A stretch of DNA of 64,000 nucleotides from Bacteroidota bacterium (GCA_016718035.1 JADKEK010000014.1:57323-121322); one strand, 5' to 3'. Shown: positions 1 to 8,820, counted from the stretch's first letter. Notes: a model not told the origin generated them from the sequence alone. Program-made: numbers and translations.

Positions 1-882
1 ACTGTTCCTGCTGCTGAATTGCAGGAGCGTATAGCTAACCTGAAACGCGACATATATGAAAACCTGAATGGTTGGCAGAAAGTCCAGCTCAGCAGGCATC
101 CTGACAGGCCTTATTCCCTGTTTTATATTGAAAACATGGCTGAAAACTTTGTTGAATTACATGGCGACCGCAATGTAAAAGACGACAAGGCTATAATTGG
201 CGGTTTTGCTACACTGGAAGGTCAAACAGTAATGTTTATCGGCCACCAAAAAGGTATCAACACAAAAATGCGTCAATATCGCAATTTTGGTATGGCCAAC
301 CCTGAAGGTTATCGCAAAGCCTTGAGGCTCATGAAGTTAGCAGAAAAATTTAATATTCCTGTCGTTACATTAATTGATACTCCCGGTGCTTACCCCGGAT
401 TGGAAGCTGAGGAACGCGGACAGGCTGAGGCGATTGCCCGCAACCTGTTTGAGATGACCTTATTAAAAGTGCCCGTAATATGCGTAATTATTGGTGAAGG
501 AGCTTCCGGTGGTGCTTTGGGTATTGGTATTGGTGACAGGGTTTTTATGCTTGAAAACACCTGGTATTCGGTAATTTCTCCTGAATCCTGCTCCAGTATT
601 TTATGGCGCAGTTGGGACTTCAAAGAAACCGCTGCCGAAGCCTTGAAACTGACAGCGGCTGATAACTTTAAAAATAAAATCATAGACGGTATCGTTAAAG
701 AACCACTGGGTGGTGCACACAGCGATCCTGAAGAAATGGCGAAACTCCTCAAAAAACACCTCAAAAAACATTTGAAAGAATTGGCAGGGATTGACCCTGA
801 AGTGCGCATTCAACAACGCATCGAAAAGTTTGACGAAATGGGTGTATTTGAAGAATTAAATGCAGGTAGTGCAAAAGCCTAA
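1..882 (+). CDS. accA: Acetyl-CoA carboxylase carboxyltransferase subunit alpha (5' truncated by window edge)
   Basis: Alpha subunit of the carboxyltransferase that moves the carboxyl group from biotin-BCCP to acetyl-CoA, giving malonyl-CoA for fatty-acid synthesis; cytoplasmic, partner of AccD. The frame is open from base 1 and the first ATG/TTG is internal, so roughly 20-30 N-terminal residues lie outside the window (family length about 315-320). Crotonase-fold signatures are visible: LIDTPGAYPG, and the glycine-rich oxyanion segment GEGASGGALGIG followed by SPESCSSILWR. The C-terminal helix rich in KKHLK is typical. The next gene follows 9 nt after the stop, so the two are probably cotranscribed. 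Identification is secure. Confidence 0.97.
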   Translation, partial: TVPAAELQERIANLKRDIYENLNGWQKVQLSRHPDRPYSLFYIENMAENFVELHGDRNVKDDKAIIGGFATLEGQTVMFIGHQKGINTKMRQYRNFGMANPEGYRKALRLMKLAEKFNIPVVTLIDTPGAYPGLEAEERGQAEAIARNLFEMTLLKVPVICVIIGEGASGGALGIGIGDRVFMLENTWYSVISPESCSSILWRSWDFKETAAEALKLTAADNFKNKIIDGIVKEPLGGAHSDPEEMAKLLKKHLKKHLKELAGIDPEVRIQQRIEKFDEMGVFEELNAGSAKA

Positions 883-891
883 CTATAGCCA

Positions 892-1413
892 TTGATAAAA
901 AGCATCAAAAATATTTTATTCGGAAGGTTTATTCGTTCAAAACCTTATACAGATACCTATGAGCGAAAAACAAAGGAATATGCCAAGATTAAAACAATGG
1001 CTTTTCTTGTTGATGGTTCTGACCCAATTGCATTGAGAGAACTCATTAATTATTTGCATAAATATATCGATGAAGGAAAAAAAATCAGCTTTATCGGATA
1101 TGTAAAAAAATTACCTCCGTTTGAAGATGAAGATATTATTTGGGTAACCAACAAAGACATGAACTGGATTGGTATTCCCAAGATGCAAAAAATTAAACAC
1201 TTCATTGAAAAAGATTTTGATGTGCTAATCAACACCTCGATGCAGGTAAACCGGCCACTGGAATACATTTCAACCTACAGCAAAGCTGCACTTCGTATAG
1301 GTAAATTCGACCCAAAAAAAACGTATTGTTACGACTTTATGATGCGCATCGAACATGATAATATTTACGCCTATCTCGAACAGGTGGAACATTATTTGAA
1401 AATGGTGAAATAA
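892..1413 (+). CDS. DUF6913-like conserved Bacteroidota protein
   Basis: A 173-residue cytoplasmic protein with no signal peptide or membrane helix. It resembles a small Bacteroidota-restricted family that I recall as DUF6913, often encoded next to dapA; this assignment is from memory and no function is known. Visible features are a basic N-terminus (KSIKNILFGRFIRSK), a central block with VTNKDMNWIGIP, and a C-terminal region with DVLINTSMQVNRPLEYIS that resembles a Rossmann-like strand-loop. The start is a TTG 9 nt after accA; no ATG is available nearby. Position between accA and dapA suggests cotranscription with accA, as dapA has 90 nt of its own leader. Confidence 0.7.
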   Translation: MIKSIKNILFGRFIRSKPYTDTYERKTKEYAKIKTMAFLVDGSDPIALRELINYLHKYIDEGKKISFIGYVKKLPPFEDEDIIWVTNKDMNWIGIPKMQKIKHFIEKDFDVLINTSMQVNRPLEYISTYSKAALRIGKFDPKKTYCYDFMMRIEHDNIYAYLEQVEHYLKMVK

Positions 1414-1503
1414 ACCCGAATTTGTTTATACGCAACAAGTATAATTACTCCACTTTTTTACTCAACTTTGTATTTTATTTTTCGCTAACTACAAATTTCC
1501 GTT

Positions 1504-2418
1504 ATGCATAAATATTCTGTTTCCGTAACTCATAAATTTAGAGGAACCGGTGTTGCATTGGTTACCCCATTTAATAATGATGGCAGTATAGATTTTACAG
1601 GATTAAACAAACTCATCAACCACGTTATTGATGGTGGTGTGGAATATCTGGTAGCCATGGGCACAACCGGCGAAAGTGCAACGCTTTCGGAACAGGAACG
1701 CTTTGAAATTATCGATTTCACCTTGGCAGCTTCAAATGGCAGAGTGCCTGTTGTTGGCGGTTTTGGCGGGAATAATACCATGGAAATTATCCATAGCATT
1801 CAACGTTATAAATCACATTGCAGCGGCAAAAAGTATATCGATGCCATTTTAATTGCTTCACCTTATTATAATAAACCTTCACAGGAAGGTATTTATCAGC
1901 ATTACATAGCCATTGACCAAGTGGTTGAGGTGCCAATTATTTTATATAATGTGCCGGGAAGAACAAGCTCTAATATGGAGGCAGCTACAACTGTTCGTTT
2001 GGCTAATGACGCGAAACATGTAATTGCCATTAAAGAAGCCAGCGGCAATTTTGTGCAATGTATGCGCATTATTCGCGATGCGCCGGCAGGTTTTTTAGTT
2101 ATAAGTGGTGATGACCCAATCACTTTGCCATTTATTGCAATGGGCATGCAGGGTGTTATTTCGGTGGTAGGAAATGCTTATCCGAAAGATTTTTCCAATA
2201 TGGTGCGCGAAAGTTTGCAACATCAATTCAGCACTGCCAATCCTTTACATTATAAACTACTTGATTTTACAGAACTCATTTTCAAAGAAGGAAGTCCCGC
2301 AGGTGTAAAATACGCACTTAAAAAACTGGGTGTTTGTGGCGATAAAGTGCGCTTGCCTTTATGGAAAATAAGTGATGGGCTTGAAAAGCAACTGGATGAT
2401 TGTATGGGGAAGATGTAA
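1504..2418 (+). CDS. dapA: 4-hydroxy-tetrahydrodipicolinate synthase
   Basis: Condenses pyruvate with aspartate semialdehyde in the first committed step of lysine and diaminopimelate synthesis; cytoplasmic TIM barrel, normally a homotetramer. Length 304 residues is slightly above the usual 290-300. Motifs: GTTGESAT at residues 53-60 (substrate site), catalytic Tyr148 in YNVPGRTS, Schiff-base Lys177 in AIKEASGN, and the barrel-end GDDPITLPFIAMG. The ATG is 90 nt after the previous stop. A near-match to the Bacteroidota -7 element (CAACTTTG, 1463-1470) lies 33 nt upstream of the start. The following gene is unrelated and separated by about 175 nt. Confidence 0.97.
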   Translation: MHKYSVSVTHKFRGTGVALVTPFNNDGSIDFTGLNKLINHVIDGGVEYLVAMGTTGESATLSEQERFEIIDFTLAASNGRVPVVGGFGGNNTMEIIHSIQRYKSHCSGKKYIDAILIASPYYNKPSQEGIYQHYIAIDQVVEVPIILYNVPGRTSSNMEAATTVRLANDAKHVIAIKEASGNFVQCMRIIRDAPAGFLVISGDDPITLPFIAMGMQGVISVVGNAYPKDFSNMVRESLQHQFSTANPLHYKLLDFTELIFKEGSPAGVKYALKKLGVCGDKVRLPLWKISDGLEKQLDDCMGKM

Positions 2419-2592
2419 ATGGAACTTACCTTTAAAAATGCGGAAAATTATTTTTTCTTTTTAGTTGAATTTGCTTTTCATTTATAATTTAAGTCAACTT
2501 GGTTGAGTTGTATATTAATCATACAGAGAAGCGACTAATACAACCTGTTTTGTTATTATTTAGTTTTAATATTAATCAATAATAAAATCACT

Positions 2593-3048
2593 ATGAATAA
2601 TATAAAATCGACAAGTTTCATATTCCTATTATTTGTTTTGCTGACAAGTTGTGCAAATAAATCGGATAAACATGCACACGACGAATCTGCAACTACACAA
2701 CAGCACGAAGAGGAAAGTAAAACCCTTTATCTCAACAATGGAGAAAAGTGGTTGGTGAATGAAGAAATGAAGCCCTACATTTTAGATGCAGAAAGTATTT
2801 TGAATAGTTATGTTGCCAATGGAACAAACGATTATAAACAACTTGCTACACAACTAAAAGAAAAAAACGCAGCACTAATTAAAAGCTGTACCATGTCGGG
2901 CGAAAGTCATGAGGTTTTACATATTTGGTTACATCCGCATCTTGCATTAACCGATTCGCTTATGCAGGCAAGTAGTATTGAAGAAGCAAATAAAACAATA
3001 ACTGCTTTGCAAAATTCATTAACTTCGTATCATGCGTATTTTCAATAA
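2593..3048 (+). CDS. Putative lipoprotein, His-rich N-terminus, unknown function
   Basis: A 151-residue protein with a lipoprotein signal peptide: hydrophobic stretch then LLTSC with the lipidated Cys at residue 20. Just after the Cys come clustered His and acidic residues (KHAHDESATTQQHEEE). The mature part is helical and ends with CTMSGESHEV and HIWLHPHLALT, where one Cys, one Met and four His could bind a metal. I recall similar small lipoproteins near metal-efflux genes in Bacteroidota, but the neighbours here (dapA upstream, a small membrane protein downstream) do not confirm that. Function unassigned. Confidence 0.75.
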   Translation: MNNIKSTSFIFLLFVLLTSCANKSDKHAHDESATTQQHEEESKTLYLNNGEKWLVNEEMKPYILDAESILNSYVANGTNDYKQLATQLKEKNAALIKSCTMSGESHEVLHIWLHPHLALTDSLMQASSIEEANKTITALQNSLTSYHAYFQ

Positions 3049-3114
3049 TGTGGTGCAAACCCAAGAAAATATTATGTTATTGAATTAAACCAATTAATCT
3101 GTTGTGGTAAAAGT

Positions 3115-3369
3115 ATGTTATATCGATTCCTAACATTACTGGTAAACATTGTTGATTGGCTTAAAGTTGCCATTTTCCCATTTGCAATTGGTTTAGCGAT
3201 AGCGCTTATTCCTATTTTGTTGCATCCTTGTTCTAAAACCGTAAAACTAGGATTGATAATTATTACACTTAGCGGAATTTTTGGAATAATTTGGGCAACT
3301 AAAATCTGGCTATCTAAAAAACCCAAACATTATATTTCCAAATTCAGAACCAGGAACGAAGTAGATTAG
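3115..3369 (+). CDS. Small two-helix membrane protein, unknown
   Basis: An 84-residue ORF starting at ATG with two predicted transmembrane segments (about residues 18-36, FAIGLAIALIPILL, and 44-64, LGLIIITLSGIFGIIWAT) and a basic tail (KKPKHYISKFRTRNE). The charge pattern suits a small inner-membrane protein. Not recognised. It starts 66 nt after the preceding lipoprotein gene and could share its transcript. Support comes from composition and position only. Confidence 0.5.
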   Translation: MLYRFLTLLVNIVDWLKVAIFPFAIGLAIALIPILLHPCSKTVKLGLIIITLSGIFGIIWATKIWLSKKPKHYISKFRTRNEVD

Positions 3370-3669
3370 CCGCATAACGTTGAATACTATTTAAGTATGT
3401 GAATTGTATTTTATATTGCACTTGCCTACCGAAATCAATGTTTGGTCGAAATTGTAAAATGCCCTCCTCTCCTATTTTCAATATTTTATGATGCATTCAA
3501 TAAAAGTGTCAACTATATGTTTTTAATAAACGAGGTGCAATCGCGCCTAAATAACCTAAAAAGTGATTCACAGTTGCAACTCATTTTTATTAAATAGATT
3601 TGTTTTTATTTTAAATACATGTTGTTGGTTTGGGTTTAATAAATTGCATAAACGAACATCGTAACCCTC
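3370..3669. other. Intergenic, no gene seen
   Basis: About 300 nt of AT-rich sequence between the small membrane protein gene and the terminator of the histone-like gene. No ORF with coding character, RNA-like hairpin or repeat was recognised in it. Confidence 0.5.
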
Positions 3670-3695
3670 AAAAAAAAAGTCCGCCGAGGCGGACC
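3670..3695 (-). terminator. Rho-independent terminator of the histone-like gene
   Basis: Perfect stem GTCCGCC/GGCGGAC with a 2-nt loop; on the minus strand it is followed by nine T. It lies about 50 nt downstream of the stop of the minus-strand histone-like gene. Confidence 0.85.
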
Positions 3696-3742
3696 AAAAT
3701 AATCTGAATGCGAAATACATCGCAATGAGGAGGGACTAAAAA

Positions 3743-3931
3743 TTACACCTTCATTTTTCTAGACTCCAGTACTTCTTTACGGAGTTCGGTGGAAATTTCT
3801 TTTATGTCCTGCAGACTTTTACGCATGCGGGTTCCTGCCGTTTTATTACCTTTTAAGGAATACTTAATCATGTCTTCTTCGGCAAGAGCAACAAGGGCTT
3901 TGAGTTGGTTAAATTTTTGTTGCATGTTCAT
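3743..3931 (-). CDS. Histone H1-like protein Hc1 family
   Basis: A 62-residue basic helical protein of the bacterial Hc1/histone H1-like family, common in Bacteroidota and thought to bind DNA non-specifically. The core QKFNQLKALVALAEED followed by GNKTAGTRMRKSLQDIK is diagnostic: a helix, a Gly-Asn-Lys turn, then a second helix ending in RKEVLESRK. The Ala/Lys-rich tail of longer family members is missing, which is usual for the short Bacteroidota form. It is monocistronic with its own terminator. The start could be either of two Met codons at residues 1 and 3. Confidence 0.9.
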   Translation of the reverse strand: MNMQQKFNQLKALVALAEEDMIKYSLKGNKTAGTRMRKSLQDIKEISTELRKEVLESRKMKV

Positions 3932-4014
3932 AAAATAAAGTGTGTTAAAAAAAACAGTTACAATGTTTGGCAGGGTTCAAATGCCAAAAATGTTTTAAGG
4001 AGACGCAATATAGT

Positions 4015-4044
4015 AAAAATGCCGGAAAATACCTTTCCGGCATT
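4015..4044 (-). terminator. Rho-independent terminator of the oxoamine synthase gene
   Basis: Inverted repeat ATGCCGGAAA/CTTTCCGGCAT with a short loop, followed on the minus strand by a short T run. It lies just downstream of the minus-strand stop at 4053. Confidence 0.7.
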
Positions 4045-4052
4045 TAAAAAAA

Positions 4053-5294
4053 TTATATTTTAACTAAGTCTTCTTTCAGATAAGCGCCGCTATTAATTTT
4101 TTCGCGGATAGCTGAGAAAGCGTCCAATGTTTTTTGGATATCGTCATCTGTATGTGAAGAGGTAGGAATAATACGCAACATCAACATCCCTTTAGGGATA
4201 ACCGGATAGGTAACTGCTGAGCAGAAGATACCGTGGTTTTCGCGCAAATCCACAACCAGGTTGATGGTTTCAGGAATACTCACTTGTAAAAATACAGGGG
4301 TAACAGGGCTATTGGTATTACCTAAATCGAAACCGCGGCTGCGGAAACCGTCTTGTAATTTATTTACATTATCCCACAACTTAGCTTTTAATTCAGGTTT
4401 GCTGCGCAATAATTCAAGGCGTTTGAGGTTACCAATTACAATTGGCATTGGTAAGCTTTTCGCATATATCTGCGAGCGAAGATTGTATCTTAAATACCAG
4501 ATAACTTCTTTTTCACCCGAAATGAATGCACCGATACTTGCCATTGATTTAGCAAAAGTGGAGAAGTATAAATCGATGCCATCCTGACAACCTTGTGCTT
4601 CACCGGTACCTGCACCGGTTTCACCCATAGTTCCAAAACCATGCGCATCGTCCACTAATAAGCGGAAATTATATTTAGATTTCAGGTCAACAATTTCTTT
4701 CAGTTTACCCTGATCGCCACCCATTCCAAATACACCTTCAGTGATAACTAATATACCACCGGGAGTGCCTTGAACCATTTCGGTAGCACGTTTTAATTGT
4801 ACTTCGCAATTTTCGATATCGTTGTGGCGGAACACAAAACGTTTGCCCTGATGTAAACGCACACCATCAATAATACATGCATGGCTCTCAGCATCATATA
4901 CAATAACGTCGTGGCGACTGCAAATTGCGTCGATAACGCTCATGATACCCTGATAACCATAATTTAATAAGAATGTATCTTCTTTCATTTCAAAAGCACT
5001 CAACTCGCGTTCAAGTTGCTCATGATAGTCTGAATTACCACTCATCATACGGCTGCCCATTGGATAGGCAAGACCAAACTGCGCTGAAGCTTCAGCATCA
5101 ATTTTTCTCACTTCCGGATGGTTGGCCAACCCGAGGTAATTGTTTAAACTCCAGGTAATTCTTTCTTTACCTCTAAAGGTCATTTTCGGGCCAATTTCGC
5201 CTTCCAGTTTTGGAAACATCATATAACCATGTGCCACATCACTCCATTTTCCAAGCGGACCTCTGTCTTTTCTTAATTTGTCAAAAATATCCAT
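4053..5294 (-). CDS. Alpha-oxoamine synthase, serine palmitoyltransferase-like (or cysteate acyltransferase)
   Basis: PLP-dependent fold-type I enzyme of 413 residues that condenses an amino acid with an acyl-CoA or acyl-ACP. The family contains glycine C-acetyltransferase, 8-amino-7-oxononanoate synthase and serine palmitoyltransferase (SPT); this length and sequence fit the Bacteroidota SPT group that starts sphingolipid synthesis, or the close homologue using cysteate for sulfonolipids. Seen: SWSLNNYLGLANHP-like N-terminus (about 48-60), stacking His138 in DAESHAC, DDAHGFGTMG (215-224), Schiff-base Lys249 in STFAKSMASIG, and PTSSHTDDDI near the C-terminus. Substrate cannot be decided from sequence by eye. 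Monocistronic, with a minus-strand TATCTTTG element just upstream. Confidence 0.88.
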   Translation of the reverse strand: MDIFDKLRKDRGPLGKWSDVAHGYMMFPKLEGEIGPKMTFRGKERITWSLNNYLGLANHPEVRKIDAEASAQFGLAYPMGSRMMSGNSDYHEQLERELSAFEMKEDTFLLNYGYQGIMSVIDAICSRHDVIVYDAESHACIIDGVRLHQGKRFVFRHNDIENCEVQLKRATEMVQGTPGGILVITEGVFGMGGDQGKLKEIVDLKSKYNFRLLVDDAHGFGTMGETGAGTGEAQGCQDGIDLYFSTFAKSMASIGAFISGEKEVIWYLRYNLRSQIYAKSLPMPIVIGNLKRLELLRSKPELKAKLWDNVNKLQDGFRSRGFDLGNTNSPVTPVFLQVSIPETINLVVDLRENHGIFCSAVTYPVIPKGMLMLRIIPTSSHTDDDIQKTLDAFSAIREKINSGAYLKEDLVKI

Positions 5295-5326
5295 AGCTGC
5301 TTTAGGTTTACTTTTTTTTAAGGGTG

Positions 5327-5334
5327 CAAAGATA
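5327..5334 (-). promoter_or_regulatory. Probable Bacteroidota -7 promoter element of the oxoamine synthase gene
   Basis: Reads TATCTTTG on the minus strand (consensus TAnnTTTG), placing a start about 30 nt before the ATG. No good -33 TTTG was found at the expected spacing. Confidence 0.45.
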
Positions 5335-5413
5335 TTACCTTAACTTTGGTCTTAAAAATTTAAGACAAAGTTTTCAATAAAAATCAATTATCTGCGTTTA
5401 AGGTTAAATTTAT

Positions 5414-5421
5414 TAATTTTG
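5414..5421 (+). promoter_or_regulatory. Bacteroidota -7 promoter element of bamD
   Basis: TAATTTTG matches TAnnTTTG 8 nt before the bamD ATG, which predicts a very short leader of about 5 nt. The -33 element is weak. Confidence 0.55.
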
Positions 5422-5429
5422 CGCCTCTT

Positions 5430-6286
5430 ATGTTTATTAATCGGGTTATTGCTGTTGCAATTATACTAATTTCTTTTGGAGTTTTCACCGGCTGTCAGTA
5501 CGATAAGTTGATGAAAAGTGATGATTTTGATGCAAAACTGGTTAAAGCCCGTGAGTATTATGCAGAGGGCGATTACGCCAAAGCCTTACCATTGCTTGAT
5601 CAGCTGCTTACAGTAAAGATTGGAACACCCGAAGAAAAGGAAATCAGATACTACATGGCTTACTGCTATTACGGGCAGGGCGACTACTTTTCATCATCCA
5701 GCCTGTTTAAACAGGTATTCAATATTTTCCCATTGTCGGGCGAAGCCGAAGAGTCTTTGTTTATGAGTGCTAAGTCGATGTATGATGCCTCTCCGCGTTA
5801 CCAGCTCGACCAAACTTACAGCTATAAGGCAATCGAATCGTTTCAGTACTTGCTATAGATGTATATCCAAAAAGCACGTTGGTGACCGATGCTAACAAGT
5901 ATATGGACAACCTTAGAGCCAAGCTGGAAGCGAAAATGATTGCCTCAGCTGAACTTTATTACAATACTGAGCATTATCAAGCGGCAGCAGTTACCTTTAA
6001 GAACGTATTACTCGATTTCCCTGATACACGTGATGCCGAGGAAATCAGTTTCAAAATAGTAAACAGCTGGTTCAGTTATGCAGGCCAAAGTGTGGTTTGC
6101 CGCCGTCCTGAACGCTATGATATGGCTATTGAGAGTTATTTTGATTTTATCAAACAATACCCTCAAAGTTCCAAAGCCGACCAGGCTAAATCACTTTACG
6201 AAAGAAGTATAGCCTTAAAAGACAAAGCCAATAACGAAATAACAACATATAAAATCAATTGCGATGAGCTCACTAAAGAAAATTAA
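5430..6286 (+). CDS. bamD: Outer-membrane assembly lipoprotein BamD (one-base frameshift)
   Basis: Lipoprotein of the BAM complex that helps insert beta-barrel proteins in the outer membrane; built of TPR-like helices. Signal peptide with lipobox FTGC (Cys at residue 22), then TPR segments such as AREYYAEGDYAKALPLLDQL and YYMAYCYYGQGDYFSSS. The frame breaks near 5851: reading TTGCTA as TTGGCTA restores LAIDVYPKSTLVTDANKYMDN and continues to the stop at 6286, giving about 285 residues, normal for the family. The second half includes ELYYNTEHYQAAAVTFKNVL, another TPR. A missing G, sequencing error or real, explains the break. The 3' end overlaps rpoZ by 23 nt, as expected for this conserved cluster. 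Confidence 0.9.
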
Positions 6287-6614
6287 TACACAGTTATCAC
6301 CTTCAATTGAAGTGCAGAGCCTGAAAACTATTGAAAATAGCTCAGGAAATATCTACAAGTCTATTTTCATGGTAAGCAAACGTGCTGAACAAATTACTCA
6401 GGTAGTTCGTGGTGAATTACACAGTAAATTGGAAGAATTTGCTACCCATCAGGACAATTTGGAAGAAGTATTTGAAAACCGTGAGCAGATTGAAATTTCA
6501 CGTTATTACGAAAAACTGCCTAAAAGCACCCTGATTGCGCTCGAAGAATTCAAAAACGGCCAATTATACTGGCGCGACCGCGATGGTGGTGAGGAGACTA
6601 AAGAAACTAAATAA
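6264..6614 (+). CDS. rpoZ: RNA polymerase omega subunit (Rpb6-like)
   Basis: Small subunit that stabilises the beta-prime chain of RNA polymerase. The 116-residue protein has the omega/Rpb6 core: NIYKSIFMVSKRAEQIT (helix 1) and LEEVFENREQIEISRYYEKLPKSTLIALEEF. Bacteroidota omega proteins are longer than the E. coli form and have this layout. It overlaps the end of bamD by 23 nt and the start of coaBC by 1 nt (TAATG), so the three are translationally coupled. Confidence 0.92.
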   Translation: MSSLKKINTQLSPSIEVQSLKTIENSSGNIYKSIFMVSKRAEQITQVVRGELHSKLEEFATHQDNLEEVFENREQIEISRYYEKLPKSTLIALEEFKNGQLYWRDRDGGEETKETK

Positions 6615-7828
6615 TGTCCTTACAGGGCAAAAAGATCCTGCTTGGTGTAAGTGGCGGTATAGCTGCTTATAAAAGTGCCTTACTTACAAGATTACTCATA
6701 AAACAAGGCGCTGAAGTTAAAGTTATGATGACCCCGGGGGCGAAAGCCTTTATCGGGGCATTAACTTTTTCTACCCTATCCAAACATCCTGTTGCTGTAG
6801 ATTTTTATAATGAATCGGATGGCACCTGGAACAACCATGTAACTGCAGGCATGTGGGGAGATATAATCCTGATTGCGCCGGCAACTGCAAATACTATTGC
6901 TAAAATGAGTGTAGGTATCAGCGATAACTTCCTGATAACCACCTACTTATCCGCAAAATGTCCTGTGGCTATTGCTCCTGCTATGGACCTCGATATGTGG
7001 CAACATAAGGCTACCCAAGGTAATATCCGCACATTAAAAAATAATGGCGTTTTGGTAATTGCCCCTGAATCGGGTGAACTTGCCAGCGGCCTTATTGGCG
7101 AAGGCAGAATGGCTGAACCGGAGCATATTGTTTCCTGGTTGGAGGATTTTTTTTCTACCCAACCCAAACGCCTGAGTGGCAAAAGGGTATTGATAACAGC
7201 AGGCCCGACATATGAGGCTATTGACCCTGTTCGTTTTATAGGCAACCATTCCTCCGGTAAAATGGGATTCGCTCTGGCTGACGCTTTTGCGTCTGAAGGT
7301 GCGATAGTTACTGTTGTGCATGGCCCCGTTACCAGCAGTCCACAAAATACTGCCGTAAAAACCGTTGGCGTTACCAGCGCTATCGAAATGCTGGACAATT
7401 GTCAGCAAATTTTCCCCGAAACCGACATCTTTATTGCTGCTGCTGCGGTAGCGGACTATACCCCGGCTCAACCTTCGGATAAAAAAATAAAAAAAGGCGA
7501 TAATCCTGATGAAACGTTAAACATCAGCCTGAAACGCAATCCCGATATATTAAAAACCCTGAGTTCGCAGCGAAATAAACAGTTTATTGTTGGGTTTGCG
7601 TTAGAAACGGACAATGAATTTGCAAATGCGGCAAAGAAATTGCGGGAGAAAGGGTTAGATATGATTATCCTTAATTCGATGAACGATACCGGTGCCGGAT
7701 TTCAACACGACACCAATAAAATTTCCATATTGGATAAATTCGATAATCAAATTAACTTTGAATTGAAGAGCAAAAAGGCCGTTGCCTTTGATATTGTGAA
7801 CCATATAATAAACAAGCTGAATGCGTAA
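6614..7828 (+). CDS. coaBC: Bifunctional phosphopantothenoylcysteine decarboxylase / phosphopantothenate-cysteine ligase
   Basis: Fused enzyme making 4'-phosphopantetheine for coenzyme A. Residues 1-180 form the flavin-dependent CoaC domain: GVSGGIAAYKS (11-21) and catalytic His75 in WNNHVTAG. Two residues usually cited as catalytic differ: the PXMNXXMW motif reads PAMDLDMW (Asp125 for Asn), and the active-site Cys158 is Ser in SGELASGLIGEGRM. CoaB follows: TAGPTYEAIDPVRFIGNHSSG (split here as GPTYEAIDPVRF then IGNHSSGKMG), DIFIAAAAVADYTP, KKIKKG and the dimerisation loop. Length 404 is normal. I believe such substitutions occur in other Bacteroidota but could not check. Starts on the rpoZ stop and overlaps the next gene by 8 nt. 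Confidence 0.95.
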   Translation: MSLQGKKILLGVSGGIAAYKSALLTRLLIKQGAEVKVMMTPGAKAFIGALTFSTLSKHPVAVDFYNESDGTWNNHVTAGMWGDIILIAPATANTIAKMSVGISDNFLITTYLSAKCPVAIAPAMDLDMWQHKATQGNIRTLKNNGVLVIAPESGELASGLIGEGRMAEPEHIVSWLEDFFSTQPKRLSGKRVLITAGPTYEAIDPVRFIGNHSSGKMGFALADAFASEGAIVTVVHGPVTSSPQNTAVKTVGVTSAIEMLDNCQQIFPETDIFIAAAAVADYTPAQPSDKKIKKGDNPDETLNISLKRNPDILKTLSSQRNKQFIVGFALETDNEFANAAKKLREKGLDMIILNSMNDTGAGFQHDTNKISILDKFDNQINFELKSKKAVAFDIVNHIINKLNA

Positions 7829-8720
7829 AATCATTTTACTACTCCTTTTAACTGGCGTTGGGTTGTCCATGTTTGGACAGGACCTCAACTGTGTGGTTAC
7901 TGTTAATGCAGAAAAAGTTACCCAAACCGACCCCAAGATTTTTAAAACACTGGAGACTTCCATTTTCGAATTCATGAATACCCGCAAATGGAGTGATGAT
8001 ATTTTCAAACCTGAGGAACGTATTGAATGCCAAATACTAATAACTATTACGGAAGAGTTATCCAGCGATAAATTTAAAGCACAGGCAAGTGTAGTTTCTC
8101 GCCGTCCTGTATATGGCAGCGATTACAATTCTACCCTATTAAATTTCGTAGACAAAGACTTTGAGTTTAATTATGCAGAATACCAGCCATTAGAATATAA
8201 CGACAATCAATACACTTCTAACCTAACTGCTATGTTAGCGTATTATGCCTACATGATCATTGGGTTAGATTACGATTCATTTGCTCAAAAAGGAGGCGAT
8301 AAATACTTTTTAAAAGCCCAAACTATTGTCAATCAGGCGAGTAACAGCGACAGCAAAGGTTGGAAAAGTTTCGACGGAACGCGTAATAGATATTGGTATG
8401 TAACCAACATTCTTGACCCAAAATTTGCAGGAATACGCGATGCGATTTATCAGTATCATCGTCAGGGTTTAGACCAAATGTATAACGATCAGACTAAACC
8501 TATAACAATAGTAACAAAAGCATTACAAACGCTGGACAACACAAATCGAACTTCACCTAACAGCATGTTTGTGCAATTATTTTTCAGTGCGAAAAGCGAC
8601 GAATTATTAGGTTTATATTCAAAAGCAACGCCAGCCGAAAAATCGAAAGCAGTTTCCTACTTAACACGCCTCGATCCGGTTAATGCAGATAACTACCAGG
8701 AGTTGCTGACAGGGAAATAA
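7821..8720 (+). CDS. porD: PorD / DUF4835 family protein, T9SS-associated
   Basis: A 299-residue secreted protein with signal peptide (IILLLLLTGVGLSMFGQDL). The family (DUF4835, annotated in Bacteroidota as type IX secretion protein PorD) normally follows coaBC, and recN usually comes next; here recN is absent and a repeat patch begins right after the stop. Recognisable family sections: LNCVVTVNAEKV, ERIECQILITI, LNFVDKDFEFNYAEYQPLE-like and LAYYAYMIIGLDYDSFA, then GGDKYFLKAQTIVNQA. Function in secretion is not defined. Annotation rests on the family pattern and the operon position. Confidence 0.85.
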   Translation: MRKIILLLLLTGVGLSMFGQDLNCVVTVNAEKVTQTDPKIFKTLETSIFEFMNTRKWSDDIFKPEERIECQILITITEELSSDKFKAQASVVSRRPVYGSDYNSTLLNFVDKDFEFNYAEYQPLEYNDNQYTSNLTAMLAYYAYMIIGLDYDSFAQKGGDKYFLKAQTIVNQASNSDSKGWKSFDGTRNRYWYVTNILDPKFAGIRDAIYQYHRQGLDQMYNDQTKPITIVTKALQTLDNTNRTSPNSMFVQLFFSAKSDELLGLYSKATPAEKSKAVSYLTRLDPVNADNYQELLTGK

Positions 8721-8732
8721 GGTGTTGTTTTT

Positions 8733-8820
8733 CGCTAAGGCGCTAAGGTTAAAATTTTCAGTAAAATGTGCTTGGTTTAAATAAAAAACCAATTCAAGCA
8801 CGCAAAGGTGGTATTGCAGT
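8733..8820. repeat. Direct repeat R1, copy 1
   Basis: About 88 nt related to 8900-8986; the last 57 nt (from AATGTGCTTGGTTT to TATTGCAGT) differ at about one position between copies. It contains the imperfect inverted repeat GCTTGGTTT/AAACCAATTCAAGC. It starts immediately after the porD stop. Confidence 0.8.
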
